Source: an uncultured Clostridia bacterium (GTDB taxonomy: Bacteria; Bacillota; Clostridia; UMGS1883). Taken from it: a DNA stretch of 64,000 nucleotides. The notes beneath the pieces were generated by a model. That model saw nothing but the letters and a program-made list of their open reading frames with translations. It was not told the DNA's origin and searched no databases. The translations under genes and the position numbers were made by a program. Shown in pieces: positions 1-7,420 of the stretch. The stretch is from assembly GCA_934454525.1 (NCBI GenBank), contig CAKSFM010000007.1:1-64000 (forward strand), given 5' to 3'. Numbering within the stretch: the stretch's first letter is position 1; every line of letters begins with the position of its first letter.

Positions 1-1
1 T

Positions 2-1354
2 ACTCTCACCGCGCCGAAGATTGAAATAGACAACAGCGGTAATGTGACAATCACATCGGCAGAGGGCGCGGATATGTACTACACCACGGACGGAAAAGAG
101 CCGACAGCTGCATCGGCCAAATACACCGCGGCATTTCCGGTAACATCCGGCATAACTGTAAAGGCAATTGCTGTAAAGACAGGCTATGAAAACAGCAGCG
201 TTGCAACGCAGACATACACGGCAGTGCTTGCGGCGCCGAGCATTAAGATTAAGGACAGCGAGCTGACAATCACGGCGGCAGAGGGTGCAGTGATTCGTTA
301 CACGCTTGACGGAACGATTCCCACTCTTGCAAGCACAGTTTATGAAACACCGGTAGAACTTACAAAAGCGGTTACAGTAAAGGCAATTGCAGAGAAAAGC
401 GGATATACAAGCAGCGATGTTGCAACCGACAGCTATAAGCCTGTGCTTGATAAGCCGGTGATTAAGGTCAGCGGCAACAAGGTTACAATCACAGCTGAGG
501 ACGGAGCGGTAATATATTATACGCTTGACGGCGGCACACCGAGCGACAAAGCGGCAAAGTATGATAAAGAAATCACGCTTGACAAGAGCGCAACGGTAAA
601 AGCAATCGCCGTAAAGGACGGTTTTGAAAACAGCGATGTTGCTGTTAAGGACGTTAAGCTTGTGCTTGACAAGCCGGTAATTAAGGTCAGCGGCAGCAAG
701 GTTACAATCACAGCCGAGGACGGAGCGGTAATATATTATACGCTTGACGGCGGCACACCGAGCGACAAGGCGGCAAAGTATGATAAAGAAATCACACTTG
801 CCAAGAGCGCAGCGGTAAAAGCAATCGCCGTAAAGGACGGTTTTGAAAACAGCGATGTTGCTGTTAAGGACGTTAAGCTTGTACTTGACAAGCCGGTGAT
901 TAAGGTCAGCGGCAACAAGGTTACAATCACAGCCGAGGACGGAGCGGTAATATACTATACGCTTGACGGCGGCACACCGAGCGACAAAGCGGCAAAGTAT
1001 GATAAAGAAATCACACTTGCCAAGAGCGCAACGGTAAAAGCAATAGCCGTAAAGGATGGTTTTGAAAACAGCGATGTTGCTGTTAAGGAAGTTAAGCTTA
1101 CCGCAGCAACTCCTGTAATAAGCGTTAAGGACGGCACGGCAGCAATCACAACGGCAACTGCCGGTGCAGACATCTATTACACAACAGACGGGAGCGCACC
1201 GACGGCAAAGAGTTCTAAATATGTTAAGCCGTTCTTTATAGCAGACGGCGTTAAGGTTCTTAAAGCTATCGCAGTTAAAACAGGTTATGAAAACAGCGCG
1301 GCAGCATCGGCAGATGTTCCGGCAGTTGTTACACAGGCAATAAAAACAAAATAA
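2..1354 (+). CDS. Tandem CHB_HEX-type repeat surface protein (3' part, start outside window)
   Basis: The reading frame is open from base 2, so the gene begins upstream of the window; the GTG at 44 is only the first possible start codon inside it. The visible 450 residues are a row of about six modules of about 73 residues. Each has the pattern YYTLDGxxP...KY...(V)KAIAVKxGYENSxVA, typical of the chitobiase/beta-hexosaminidase C-terminal-type domain (CHB_HEX_C_1) used as a spacer or glycan-binding unit in secreted Clostridia proteins. Three modules (about 445-1101) are almost identical at the DNA level with a 219-bp period, pointing to recent duplication. There is no sorting motif and no SLH or dockerin domain at the C-terminus (it ends in a short Lys-rich tail). 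The catalytic part, if any, lies upstream. Function beyond extracellular structural or binding role is not visible. Confidence 0.8.
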   Translation, partial: TLTAPKIEIDNSGNVTITSAEGADMYYTTDGKEPTAASAKYTAAFPVTSGITVKAIAVKTGYENSSVATQTYTAVLAAPSIKIKDSELTITAAEGAVIRYTLDGTIPTLASTVYETPVELTKAVTVKAIAEKSGYTSSDVATDSYKPVLDKPVIKVSGNKVTITAEDGAVIYYTLDGGTPSDKAAKYDKEITLDKSATVKAIAVKDGFENSDVAVKDVKLVLDKPVIKVSGSKVTITAEDGAVIYYTLDGGTPSDKAAKYDKEITLAKSAAVKAIAVKDGFENSDVAVKDVKLVLDKPVIKVSGNKVTITAEDGAVIYYTLDGGTPSDKAAKYDKEITLAKSATVKAIAVKDGFENSDVAVKEVKLTAATPVISVKDGTAAITTATAGADIYYTTDGSAPTAKSSKYVKPFFIADGVKVLKAIAVKTGYENSAAASADVPAVVTQAIKTK

Positions 1355-1364
1355 CAAACCAAAT

Positions 1365-1406
1365 AAAAAGTATACCGATCGGATTACTCCGGTCGGTATA
1401 CTTTTT
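1365..1406 (+). terminator. Bidirectional intrinsic terminator
   Basis: An 18-bp inverted repeat (AAAAAGTATACCGATCGG with its G-T-containing partner) encloses a six-base loop and is flanked by A- and T-runs. It lies between the repeat-protein gene and the convergent dehydrogenase gene and can end both transcripts. Confidence 0.9.
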
Positions 1407-1475
1407 CGTTTAATTCTTATTTTAACTATCCTATGCGCTTTTGGATTGCATACTTCAGACTGTTTTTCTGAATTC

Positions 1476-2423
1476 CTACTTTATATCCTTGACGTGCTCG
1501 GCATTGTGGCGCACATCATTGCAGCAGCGGTGAAATTCAGCCAGTTCCGCTTCCGTGAGCGGAAGCTCAACAACCTGCTCCGCGCCGCCGGCACCGATAA
1601 CTGCCGGAACGCCGACAAATATATCGTTTTCGCCGTATTCACCGCACAATTCGCAGCTTACGGGCATAATCTGCTTTTCGTCATGCAAAACGATATTCAC
1701 AATTCTTGCCGCTGTTGTTGCAATACCGTATTCGGTGCATTTCTTACCGGAATAGGTCACCCAGCCGCCGCCGATAGACTCCTTTTTAAGCGCTTCGCGG
1801 TCAAATTCGAAACGGCTGTCACGCTTGGCACACTCATCGAGAGGGCAGCCGCGGAAGCTGACGCATGACCACGGAGCAAACTGAGAAGCGCCGTGCTCGC
1901 CGAGCATATACGCTGTTATGGATTTGTGATCGATTCCGGTCTGCCTTGCAAGTGCGGAAAGCAGGCGCGATGTGTCAAGTCCTGTTCCCGTTCCGAAAAC
2001 GTGCCCGCGGGGCAGACCGAGCTTTTTTGCAAGCTGCTGCGTTACTATATCGCACGGATTTGTTATATTAAGCAGAATTCCGTTAAATCCGGAAGCTTTT
2101 ATCTTGTCCGCAAAACCATTGACTGCAGAGATTGTGAAATCCATTTCCGTGAGCCTGTCATGAGTTTCCAAAAGTTCAATTTTACCAACGCTGTTTACAA
2201 TAACATCGCAGTCGCCGAGGTCGGCAAAATCGCCGACGCTCACATGAACGCGGTGCGGAAGATATGCCGCACTGTCGGCAATGTCCTGCCGCTCGCTTTC
2301 AACCTTTTTTTCGTTTTTGTCAACGAGCACAAGTTCATCGCATATGCCCTGAACCGCAAGTGAATATGCAACATGCGCGCCAACGTGTCCCAATCCGATT
2401 ATTCCTACTTTTCTTGTTTTCAT
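1476..2423 (-). CDS. L-lactate/2-hydroxyacid dehydrogenase of the LDH/MDH family (L-2-hydroxyisocaproate dehydrogenase-like)
   Basis: NAD-dependent interconversion of a 2-oxo acid and an L-2-hydroxy acid is expected. The 315-residue protein has the Rossmann motif GLGHVG (10-15), the adenosine-ribose Asp35, NITNP (119-123), the substrate-carboxylate Arg153 in the TSR motif and the catalytic His177 in GEHGAS. The substrate loop (about 79-95, GKIELLETHDR) does not carry the usual GxxQxPGExR of lactate dehydrogenases and looks more like L-2-hydroxyisocaproate dehydrogenases, so bulky 2-oxo acids are possible substrates. The start ATG is preceded by GGAGATAATTTT. It lies downstream of a lactate permease remnant on the same strand, separated by a non-autonomous repeat. 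Family assignment is firm; substrate is inferred. Confidence 0.85.
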   Translation of the reverse strand: MKTRKVGIIGLGHVGAHVAYSLAVQGICDELVLVDKNEKKVESERQDIADSAAYLPHRVHVSVGDFADLGDCDVIVNSVGKIELLETHDRLTEMDFTISAVNGFADKIKASGFNGILLNITNPCDIVTQQLAKKLGLPRGHVFGTGTGLDTSRLLSALARQTGIDHKSITAYMLGEHGASQFAPWSCVSFRGCPLDECAKRDSRFEFDREALKKESIGGGWVTYSGKKCTEYGIATTAARIVNIVLHDEKQIMPVSCELCGEYGENDIFVGVPAVIGAGGAEQVVELPLTEAELAEFHRCCNDVRHNAEHVKDIK

Positions 2424-2480
2424 AAAATTATCTCCAATCTGCCCTAAGAGATAACAGACTCAAACCCCATGAGGTTCAAG

Positions 2481-2709
2481 AAGGCAAATTTGTCGCAATA
2501 ATGCGTTAAAATGCTCGTTAATAGGCAAACTATTAACTGCGCTTTTGCCTTTTCTTGCAAAAAATTTGCTCTTTTTGAACTCGCAGACCCAATGCGCCGA
2601 AAAATTTTTGTTCAGATGTTCTTGCAGGGTGAAGCAAGGCTTGTCGCCTTGCAAATCCCGAAAGAACTGCTGAGCGGAAATTTAACAAGCATTGGGCGCA
2701 TGTGTTCGG
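2481..2709. repeat. Non-autonomous repeat element (MITE-like), copy 1
   Basis: This 229-bp stretch recurs in the same orientation at 36997-37225 with only a couple of differences (AGGCAAAC against AGATAAAC near position 2521). It contains an internal hairpin GCAAGGC-TTGTC-GCCTTGC. Its right flank TGTGTTCGGGTTTGTTATGCC (2701-2721) matches the right terminal inverted repeat of copy 2, while the left flank is degenerate. Short open frames exist on both strands but have no ribosome binding site or domain. It fills the gap between the dehydrogenase start and the lactate permease remnant. Confidence 0.75.
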
Positions 2710-2742
2710 GTTTGTTATGCCTTTAGGCATTAATATTAGCTT

Positions 2743-3701
2743 TTATATAAAGGTGTAGAGCATGGTAAGCGCTCCGTATATAACGGCAATGATTGCAAAT
2801 GCCGGAATTGTTTTCTTCATAACGCGCGATTCGTTGCCGATTTCATTAACCGTTGCGCAGGCTGCAACCGTGTTGTTCGGGCAGATAAGAATGCCGAGCG
2901 ATGCACCGGCATTCTGCCCTGCAAACACTGTAACGGGGTTTATTCCGAGCATTTGCGACGCCTGCGTGTGCAGCGGTGCAAACATTATGTTCGAACCGAG
3001 TCCCGTTCCGGTGATGAATGAACCGAGCGCTCCGATGAATACTGCCGCAGCCGGGTACATAAGCTGTGCAGCCGATGCAATATCGCCGGATATGAGTGAC
3101 ATCATGCCCGTTGACTCCGACTGCATGATATATGACACTACAAGCAGCGAGCCCATTGTGATAAGCACGGGCATAATGCTTTTTGCAGTCTGCGAGCATA
3201 CTGCCTTGATCTCTGTTTTGCTTAACCCCAATGCAATGCAACTGCAATTGCGGTTATCGGGTCAAAGCCGAGCGCTGTCAGAAAAGGTGCGGCAATCGCG
3301 GCAGGGGAGCCGGCGCCTGCTGCTCCTTCAAGAAATATCGGAACAAACATACCGACAATTATCAGCTGAACGCGTCTGTCCGAACCTCCGACCCTTGCCA
3401 CTGTGTTTTTTACGTCCTCAATTGCTTCACTTGCTTTAAGCATATTCAGTATGATAAATGCACCGAATACCATCAGCACAATTTTCAAGCCTTCCTTTAA
3501 TCCTTTCCACAAAAGCGCGTCAATTACCAGGACATTTTCGGAAAACCCGGCTTTTTTTACATTGAAAAACGTAAATGCCAGAAAAACCGTCCAGCAAAGT
3601 GCAATCGGAGCAACCGTTGCCGCCTTTTTCTTAAAGGCAAGAATTCCCGTCAGCACCACTGCTATCGGACTGACCGCTGCTAAAAATCTCAGCACTTCCA
3701 T
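2743..3701 (-). pseudogene. lctP: Lactate permease (LctP family) remnant with internal deletion and frameshift
   Basis: Two open frames are the two ends of one LctP-family transporter. The N-terminal piece (about 3222-3701, ATG 3701 with GAGGT seven bases upstream) carries the conserved FLEGAAGAGSPAAIAAP segment and stops after ITAIAVALHWG. The C-terminal piece (2743-3231) carries GSFITGTGLGSNIMFAPL and the QNAGASLG segment. Family members are about 530-550 residues; the two pieces sum to about 320, so roughly 200-230 central residues (several membrane helices) are missing. The pieces are also out of frame, at a GCATTGCATTGGGG sequence that looks like a 5-bp duplication. A functional transporter is unlikely. 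Sequencing error could explain the frameshift but not the missing centre. Confidence 0.8.
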
Positions 3702-3751
3702 CTGCAATACCTCATTTCTTTATTATTTGCGGTTTTTATATATTTGTATAC

Positions 3752-3790
3752 GAAAAAATCGGTTTGCCCGAAAGGACAAACCGATTTTTC
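3752..3790 (-). terminator. Intrinsic terminator
   Basis: On the minus strand a 12-bp stem AAAATCGGTTTG/CAAACCGATTTT with a 10-base loop runs into T-rich sequence. It follows the small membrane-protein ORF and precedes the lactate permease remnant; it is symmetrical enough to work both ways. Confidence 0.8.
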
Positions 3791-3801
3791 ATCTTCCTGA
3801 A

Positions 3802-4023
3802 TCAGCAGCAGCTCAAACCCGGCTGCGCATCGGTCATTATCCTTCGGCATATCAAATTCTTCAGAATAATAAATAGCGCCGTAATAATAATAAAGAAAAA
3901 GTCTGCCACTGTAATAATGGCAGACATAACAAAACCGTATACATTTTCAGCGTTGCCGGAGGGTGCGGAAAAACGCGCGCAGAATGACTGCTGTGCACAT
4001 ACAGTCCAAGCGTTTGTTTTCAT
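3802..4023 (-). CDS. Small Cys-rich single-pass membrane protein, unknown function
   Basis: A 73-residue ORF starts at ATG 4023, which has AAGGAG eight bases upstream; an in-frame GTG at 4032 lies inside that ribosome binding site and is not chosen. Residues from about 28 to 53 form one strongly hydrophobic segment rich in Ile and Phe. Cysteines occur before the helix (two near residues 9 and 14), just after it (LICRR) and as a terminal CC. It lies 136 bases downstream of a PLP decarboxylase gene on the same strand and directly before a strong terminator. I recognise no family. A good ribosome binding site and terminator argue for a real gene. Confidence 0.5.
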   Translation of the reverse strand: MKTNAWTVCAQQSFCARFSAPSGNAENVYGFVMSAIITVADFFFIIITALFIILKNLICRRIMTDAQPGLSCC

Positions 4024-4159
4024 CTTTACCACTCCTTCCGCAAATTTGCTTACATTATAAATCCGAGTCAGAGTAATGTCAACAGCTTTTTTGCAAATGA
4101 TAAAATAAAGGCAAAAATTCTTGATTTATGGACAATAAACGACAACACAGAAGAAAGAA

Positions 4160-5542
4160 TTACCTGATAACAGCAATTTTTTCCGCTGAAAGACCGTGCG
4201 TTGAACAAAAATGCGGGTTGCGTGAAATGACGGCGGCAATTTCGGGAGATATGCGTTCTCCGGGTATTAAAACCGGAATTCCCGGCGGATATGCCCACAC
4301 GTATTCGCCGCAAAGCTTTCCGGCGCACTGCGCTGTGCTGACAAATTCCTGTTCTTGTATAAGGGCGTCGCAAGGCGGCATTTCAAGCTGCGGAATGGAG
4401 TAGTGCAGCGCGGATTCAGCCTTTTTGGCAAAATTCAGATTCGAGTCGGTTTCATTGAGCGCGTCGGCAAGAACCGACAGCGATTTTTCCGTATCGCCGT
4501 AACCGGTCATTGCAAGGCAGTGGGTGTTGCAGCTCATTTCAGTTTCAATATTATATTTCCGGCGCAGCAGCTGTGCAAGTGCGTTTCCGTCAATATCGGC
4601 ATTTGCAGCTGATATAAGAATTTTGCTTTTATCATATTTGTATACAAGCCGGCTGTCAAAAAGAGCGGGCGACAGCAGCAGCTTTTCGGTATGGAGCATT
4701 TCATAGAAGCTGTCAATCGCAGCGCTCCACCGCTGCATCGCACAAATGTCAAACGAGCGGACAAAGCCGTCCGCTGCGGCAAGAAAAAGATAAGACGGAC
4801 TGCTGCTTTCAAAAACCGAGAGCATATGTTTCAGCCTTTCGGTATCGGTTTTTTCCGGATTTATATGCAGAATTGCAGTCTGCGTTGGGCATGGCAGCGT
4901 TTTGTGCAGGCTCTGCACCACTATATCTGCATGTGCGCGGACAGCTCCTCCAGTGAAATACGGAGAAAGGTCAAGATGCGCGCCGTGCGCTTCATCAACC
5001 AGCACCTTAATGCCGCGTTTGTGCGCAGCGCTGCAAATGCTTTCAATATCGGATATAACTCCCTCGTATGTCGGACTGGTTACTGCAATCAGGCTTGCAT
5101 CCGGGTTTTCGTCAATCAGCTTTTCAATTTCCGAAATGTCTGCCGATGCAAACGCGCCGCAGCGGGGAAGCTGCGGAGGAGAAAAAAACACCGGACGGAG
5201 TCCGAAAAGCTCAATCGCATGAAAAACCGACATATGGCAGCCGCGCGCGCAGATTATTTTATCTCCGCGCCGGACGGACGCGCCGATTCCGGCAAGAATT
5301 CCGCAGGTGCTTCCGTTGACAAGATAAAAACTTTTTCCGCTGTGCCACAGTGCGGCGGCTTTTTCCATGGATTCTTTTAATATTCCGTGCGCATCGTGCA
5401 GATTGTCAAATCCGTTTATTTCTGTTATATCAAGCGAGGCGTCCGTATTCATCCACGGTGCGGCAAAGGGATTTCCTTTGTGCCCCGGCATATGCATTCT
5501 GACGGAATCATACTTCTTTAATTTATCATAAAGCGCTGTCAT
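4160..5542 (-). CDS. Orn/Lys/Arg decarboxylase-family PLP enzyme
   Basis: This 460-residue protein belongs to the fold-type I Orn/Lys/Arg decarboxylases (SpeA/YaaO-like short form). Visible marks are MPGHKG (18-23), NGST (76-79), the PLP-contacting DEAHGAH (183-189) and the Schiff-base lysine Lys214 in QSLHKTLP. Such enzymes decarboxylate arginine, lysine or ornithine in polyamine synthesis; the substrate cannot be read from sequence. Length fits the Gram-positive short form without the N-terminal response-regulator-like wing. It has its own near-consensus promoter at 5563-5591. No other polyamine genes are nearby. Confidence 0.85.
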   Translation of the reverse strand: MTALYDKLKKYDSVRMHMPGHKGNPFAAPWMNTDASLDITEINGFDNLHDAHGILKESMEKAAALWHSGKSFYLVNGSTCGILAGIGASVRRGDKIICARGCHMSVFHAIELFGLRPVFFSPPQLPRCGAFASADISEIEKLIDENPDASLIAVTSPTYEGVISDIESICSAAHKRGIKVLVDEAHGAHLDLSPYFTGGAVRAHADIVVQSLHKTLPCPTQTAILHINPEKTDTERLKHMLSVFESSSPSYLFLAAADGFVRSFDICAMQRWSAAIDSFYEMLHTEKLLLSPALFDSRLVYKYDKSKILISAANADIDGNALAQLLRRKYNIETEMSCNTHCLAMTGYGDTEKSLSVLADALNETDSNLNFAKKAESALHYSIPQLEMPPCDALIQEQEFVSTAQCAGKLCGEYVWAYPPGIPVLIPGERISPEIAAVISRNPHFCSTHGLSAEKIAVIR

Positions 5543-5562
5543 AAAATCACATCCCGATATGT

Positions 5563-5591
5563 ATTATACACAAATATACATTTTTTTGCAA
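5563..5591 (-). promoter_or_regulatory. Sigma-A promoter of the decarboxylase gene
   Basis: On the minus strand TTGCAA, a 17-bp spacer and TATAAT lie directly upstream of the ATG at 5542, leaving a very short leader. Confidence 0.75.
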
Positions 5592-5681
5592 GCGGCAATC
5601 TTATTTGCAATGCATTTTTTCACGTTTCTTGCCGAAATCTGCCGCAAACGGTATTTTTTTTGCAAAATAAGGCAAACAGCC

Positions 5682-5710
5682 TTGATTACAGAGTTTTTTG
5701 CGTTTATTAT
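5682..5710 (+). promoter_or_regulatory. Sigma-A promoter of the ECF S-component gene
   Basis: TTGATT, a 17-bp spacer and TATTAT lie 22 bases upstream of the ATG at 5732; the predicted leader is only about 15 bases, so no riboswitch fits downstream of it. Confidence 0.65.
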
Positions 5711-5731
5711 ATTGGCATGGAGGTGGTTTTC

Positions 5732-6247
5732 ATGAAGAAAACAAATGTACAGCAGCTGGTAACGGCAGCGCTCTTTGCGGCTCTTATCTGCATTGCAACA
5801 ACGCTGTTTGCAATTCAGCTTCCCGGCGGCGGATTTGCTAACCTCGGAGACTGCTTTGTAATCACCGGCGGAATCCTGCTCGGTTCACCGTTCGGCGTGC
5901 TTGCGGCAGCTGTCGGTTCGGCGCTTGCGGACCTGTTGAAGGGATATGTGGCATACGCTCCCGCAACATTTGTTATAAAAGGCATTATGGCGCTTGCAGC
6001 ATACGGAATTTATGTTCTGCGCGGAAAAAATATCAATGCCTCAACATCGGTATTATCTTCGCTCGGTGCGGAAATAATAATGATCGGCGGCTATTATATT
6101 TTTGAGTGCTTTGCGCTCGGCGCAAAAACGGCTGCAATCGATGTTCCCGGAAACTGCGGACAGGCTGTCGTCGGAGTTATTGCAGCGGTGATTATCATGG
6201 CGGTGATCCGCAGCAATGCATATCTTAAAAAGTTTTTTCTGAAATAA
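5732..6247 (+). CDS. ECF transporter S component (substrate-binding membrane subunit)
   Basis: The start at 5732 is chosen because GGAGGTGG lies just upstream; the frame stays open further 5' without a ribosome binding site. The 171-residue protein has five to six membrane segments and the NLGDCFVITGGILLGSPFG and YAPATFVIKGIMAL segments typical of the ECF-type vitamin transporter S family (PF07155-like). It would bind a vitamin or precursor at the membrane and share an EcfA/EcfT energising module encoded elsewhere. Substrate cannot be decided; no riboswitch is visible. It stands alone with its own promoter. Confidence 0.8.
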   Translation: MKKTNVQQLVTAALFAALICIATTLFAIQLPGGGFANLGDCFVITGGILLGSPFGVLAAAVGSALADLLKGYVAYAPATFVIKGIMALAAYGIYVLRGKNINASTSVLSSLGAEIIMIGGYYIFECFALGAKTAAIDVPGNCGQAVVGVIAAVIIMAVIRSNAYLKKFFLK

Positions 6248-6290
6248 CTGAATTTTTCGGAGGTTTTTTCCTCTTTTTGATAATGAAAGC

Positions 6291-6319
6291 TTGACGTACG
6301 GCATATTTTATATTATCAT
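6291..6319 (+). promoter_or_regulatory. Sigma-A promoter of acpP-rnc
   Basis: TTGACG, a 17-bp spacer and TATCAT lie about 30 bases upstream of acpP. Confidence 0.65.
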
Positions 6320-6350
6320 TATATCAACAACATAACAGGAGGACTGGAAA

Positions 6351-6593
6351 ATGGTTTTTGACAGAGTTAAGGATATTATTGCCGATGCAATGGGGTCGCG
6401 TCTGCGTGTTGATATTGAGGATATTCATGAGGACACTGAATTTATTGCCGATCTTCATTCCGACAGTGTTGATATTGCCACAATCATATGCGACATTGAG
6501 GAAGAGTTCAACATTGAAATCGATGACGAGCAGCTTGAGGGAATTAAAACTGTCGGTGATGTTGTTGAGCGTATTGAAGCTATCCTCAACTGA
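6351..6593 (+). CDS. acpP: Acyl carrier protein
   Basis: This 80-residue acidic helical protein carries growing acyl chains on a 4'-phosphopantetheine arm in fatty-acid synthesis. Ser39 in HSDSVDI is the attachment site (DSVD instead of the common DSLD). It starts after an AGGAGG box and is followed after 18 bases by rnc, an acpP-rnc order common in Firmicutes. The DSVD variant and a rather diverged sequence leave open a second, specialised ACP, but the rnc neighbour favours the housekeeping role. Confidence 0.88.
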   Translation: MVFDRVKDIIADAMGSRLRVDIEDIHEDTEFIADLHSDSVDIATIICDIEEEFNIEIDDEQLEGIKTVGDVVERIEAILN

Positions 6594-6611
6594 GCAAAGG
6601 AGTAATTACAG

Positions 6612-7286
6612 GTGGATATAACTGCATTTCAGAAAAAAATCGGTTATATATTCAAAAACCGCGAGCTTATCGAAGCGGCGTTCACTCATACATCGTACGC
6701 AAACGAAAACAGAACGAAAAGCTATGAACGGCTTGAGTTTCTGGGTGACGCCATTGTCGATTTCCTCGTGGGGGAATATTTGTTTACACATTACCCGGAG
6801 CTTGATGAAGGATACATGAGCCGTATAAGGGCAACGCTTGTGTGCGAAAAAACACTCAGTGAGCTTGCTGTTGAAATTGGGATTGACAGGATAATGCGGC
6901 TGGGTCACGGGGCGGAGCAGTCGGGTGACCGTCACCGTATGTCGATTCTTGCCGATATGTTTGAAGCACATATTGCTGCGATTTATCTTGACAGCGGACT
7001 TGACAATGTGCGCGATTATCTCTGCTCCGTTTACGGAACGCTTATTGATGACACCGTTTCCGGAGGAAATATCGTTGATTACAAAACAACTCTGCAGGAA
7101 ATTCTGCAGCAGCACGGGTCGTGCGTTATCGATTATGATATTGTGGACGCAGCCGGACCTGTGCACAACTGTATGTTCACTGTCAATGTGCGCTGCAACG
7201 GGAAAATTCTGGGTACCGGGCGGGGCAACAGCAAAAAGTCCGCACAGCAGAGCGCAGCAAAAAATGCTCTTGAAAAAATGAAATAA
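6612..7286 (+). CDS. rnc: Ribonuclease III
   Basis: RNase III cleaves double-stranded RNA in rRNA and mRNA processing. The 224-residue protein has the signature ERLEFLGDA (39-47) with the metal-binding acidic residues, a second acidic cluster in DMFEAHIAAIYLD (about 115-127), and a C-terminal double-stranded-RNA-binding domain (about 155-224, ending in KKSAQQSAAKNALEKM). It starts with GTG 6612, preceded by AAAGGAG. It is co-transcribed with acpP and ends at a strong terminator. Confidence 0.95.
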   Translation: MDITAFQKKIGYIFKNRELIEAAFTHTSYANENRTKSYERLEFLGDAIVDFLVGEYLFTHYPELDEGYMSRIRATLVCEKTLSELAVEIGIDRIMRLGHGAEQSGDRHRMSILADMFEAHIAAIYLDSGLDNVRDYLCSVYGTLIDDTVSGGNIVDYKTTLQEILQQHGSCVIDYDIVDAAGPVHNCMFTVNVRCNGKILGTGRGNSKKSAQQSAAKNALEKMK

Positions 7287-7295
7287 TTTGCACAG

Positions 7296-7339
7296 ACGGG
7301 TGCTGACTCTACGAATCGTAGAATCAGCACCGTTTTTTT
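7296..7339 (+). terminator. Intrinsic terminator after rnc
   Basis: ACGGGTGCTGA...TCAGCACCGT with an extended upper stem (CTACG/CGTAG) is followed by seven Ts. Confidence 0.92.
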
Positions 7340-7363
7340 GCGCAAAAATAAATTAAGGGTAGG

Positions 7364-7392
7364 TTTACAATACCGATTTGTTACTATATAAT
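7364..7392 (+). promoter_or_regulatory. Sigma-A promoter of the mannose operon
   Basis: TTTACA, a 17-bp spacer and TATAAT lie about 30 bases upstream of the XRE-PfkB gene and would drive the four genes at 7421-12682. Confidence 0.75.
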
Positions 7393-7420
7393 AAAACTAT
7401 AAAGAAAAGCGAGGTGCAAA

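Noticed and set aside
517..1173. Three near-identical minus-strand ORFs of 64-72 codons
   Set aside because: They are antisense shadows of the repeated modules in the plus-strand surface protein, spaced by the same 219 bp, and have no ribosome binding sites.
2460..2730. Minus-strand ORFs of about 65 codons that recur near 37 kb
   Set aside because: Recurrence comes from the repeated non-coding element; flanking codons differ between copies, and there is no ribosome binding site or domain.
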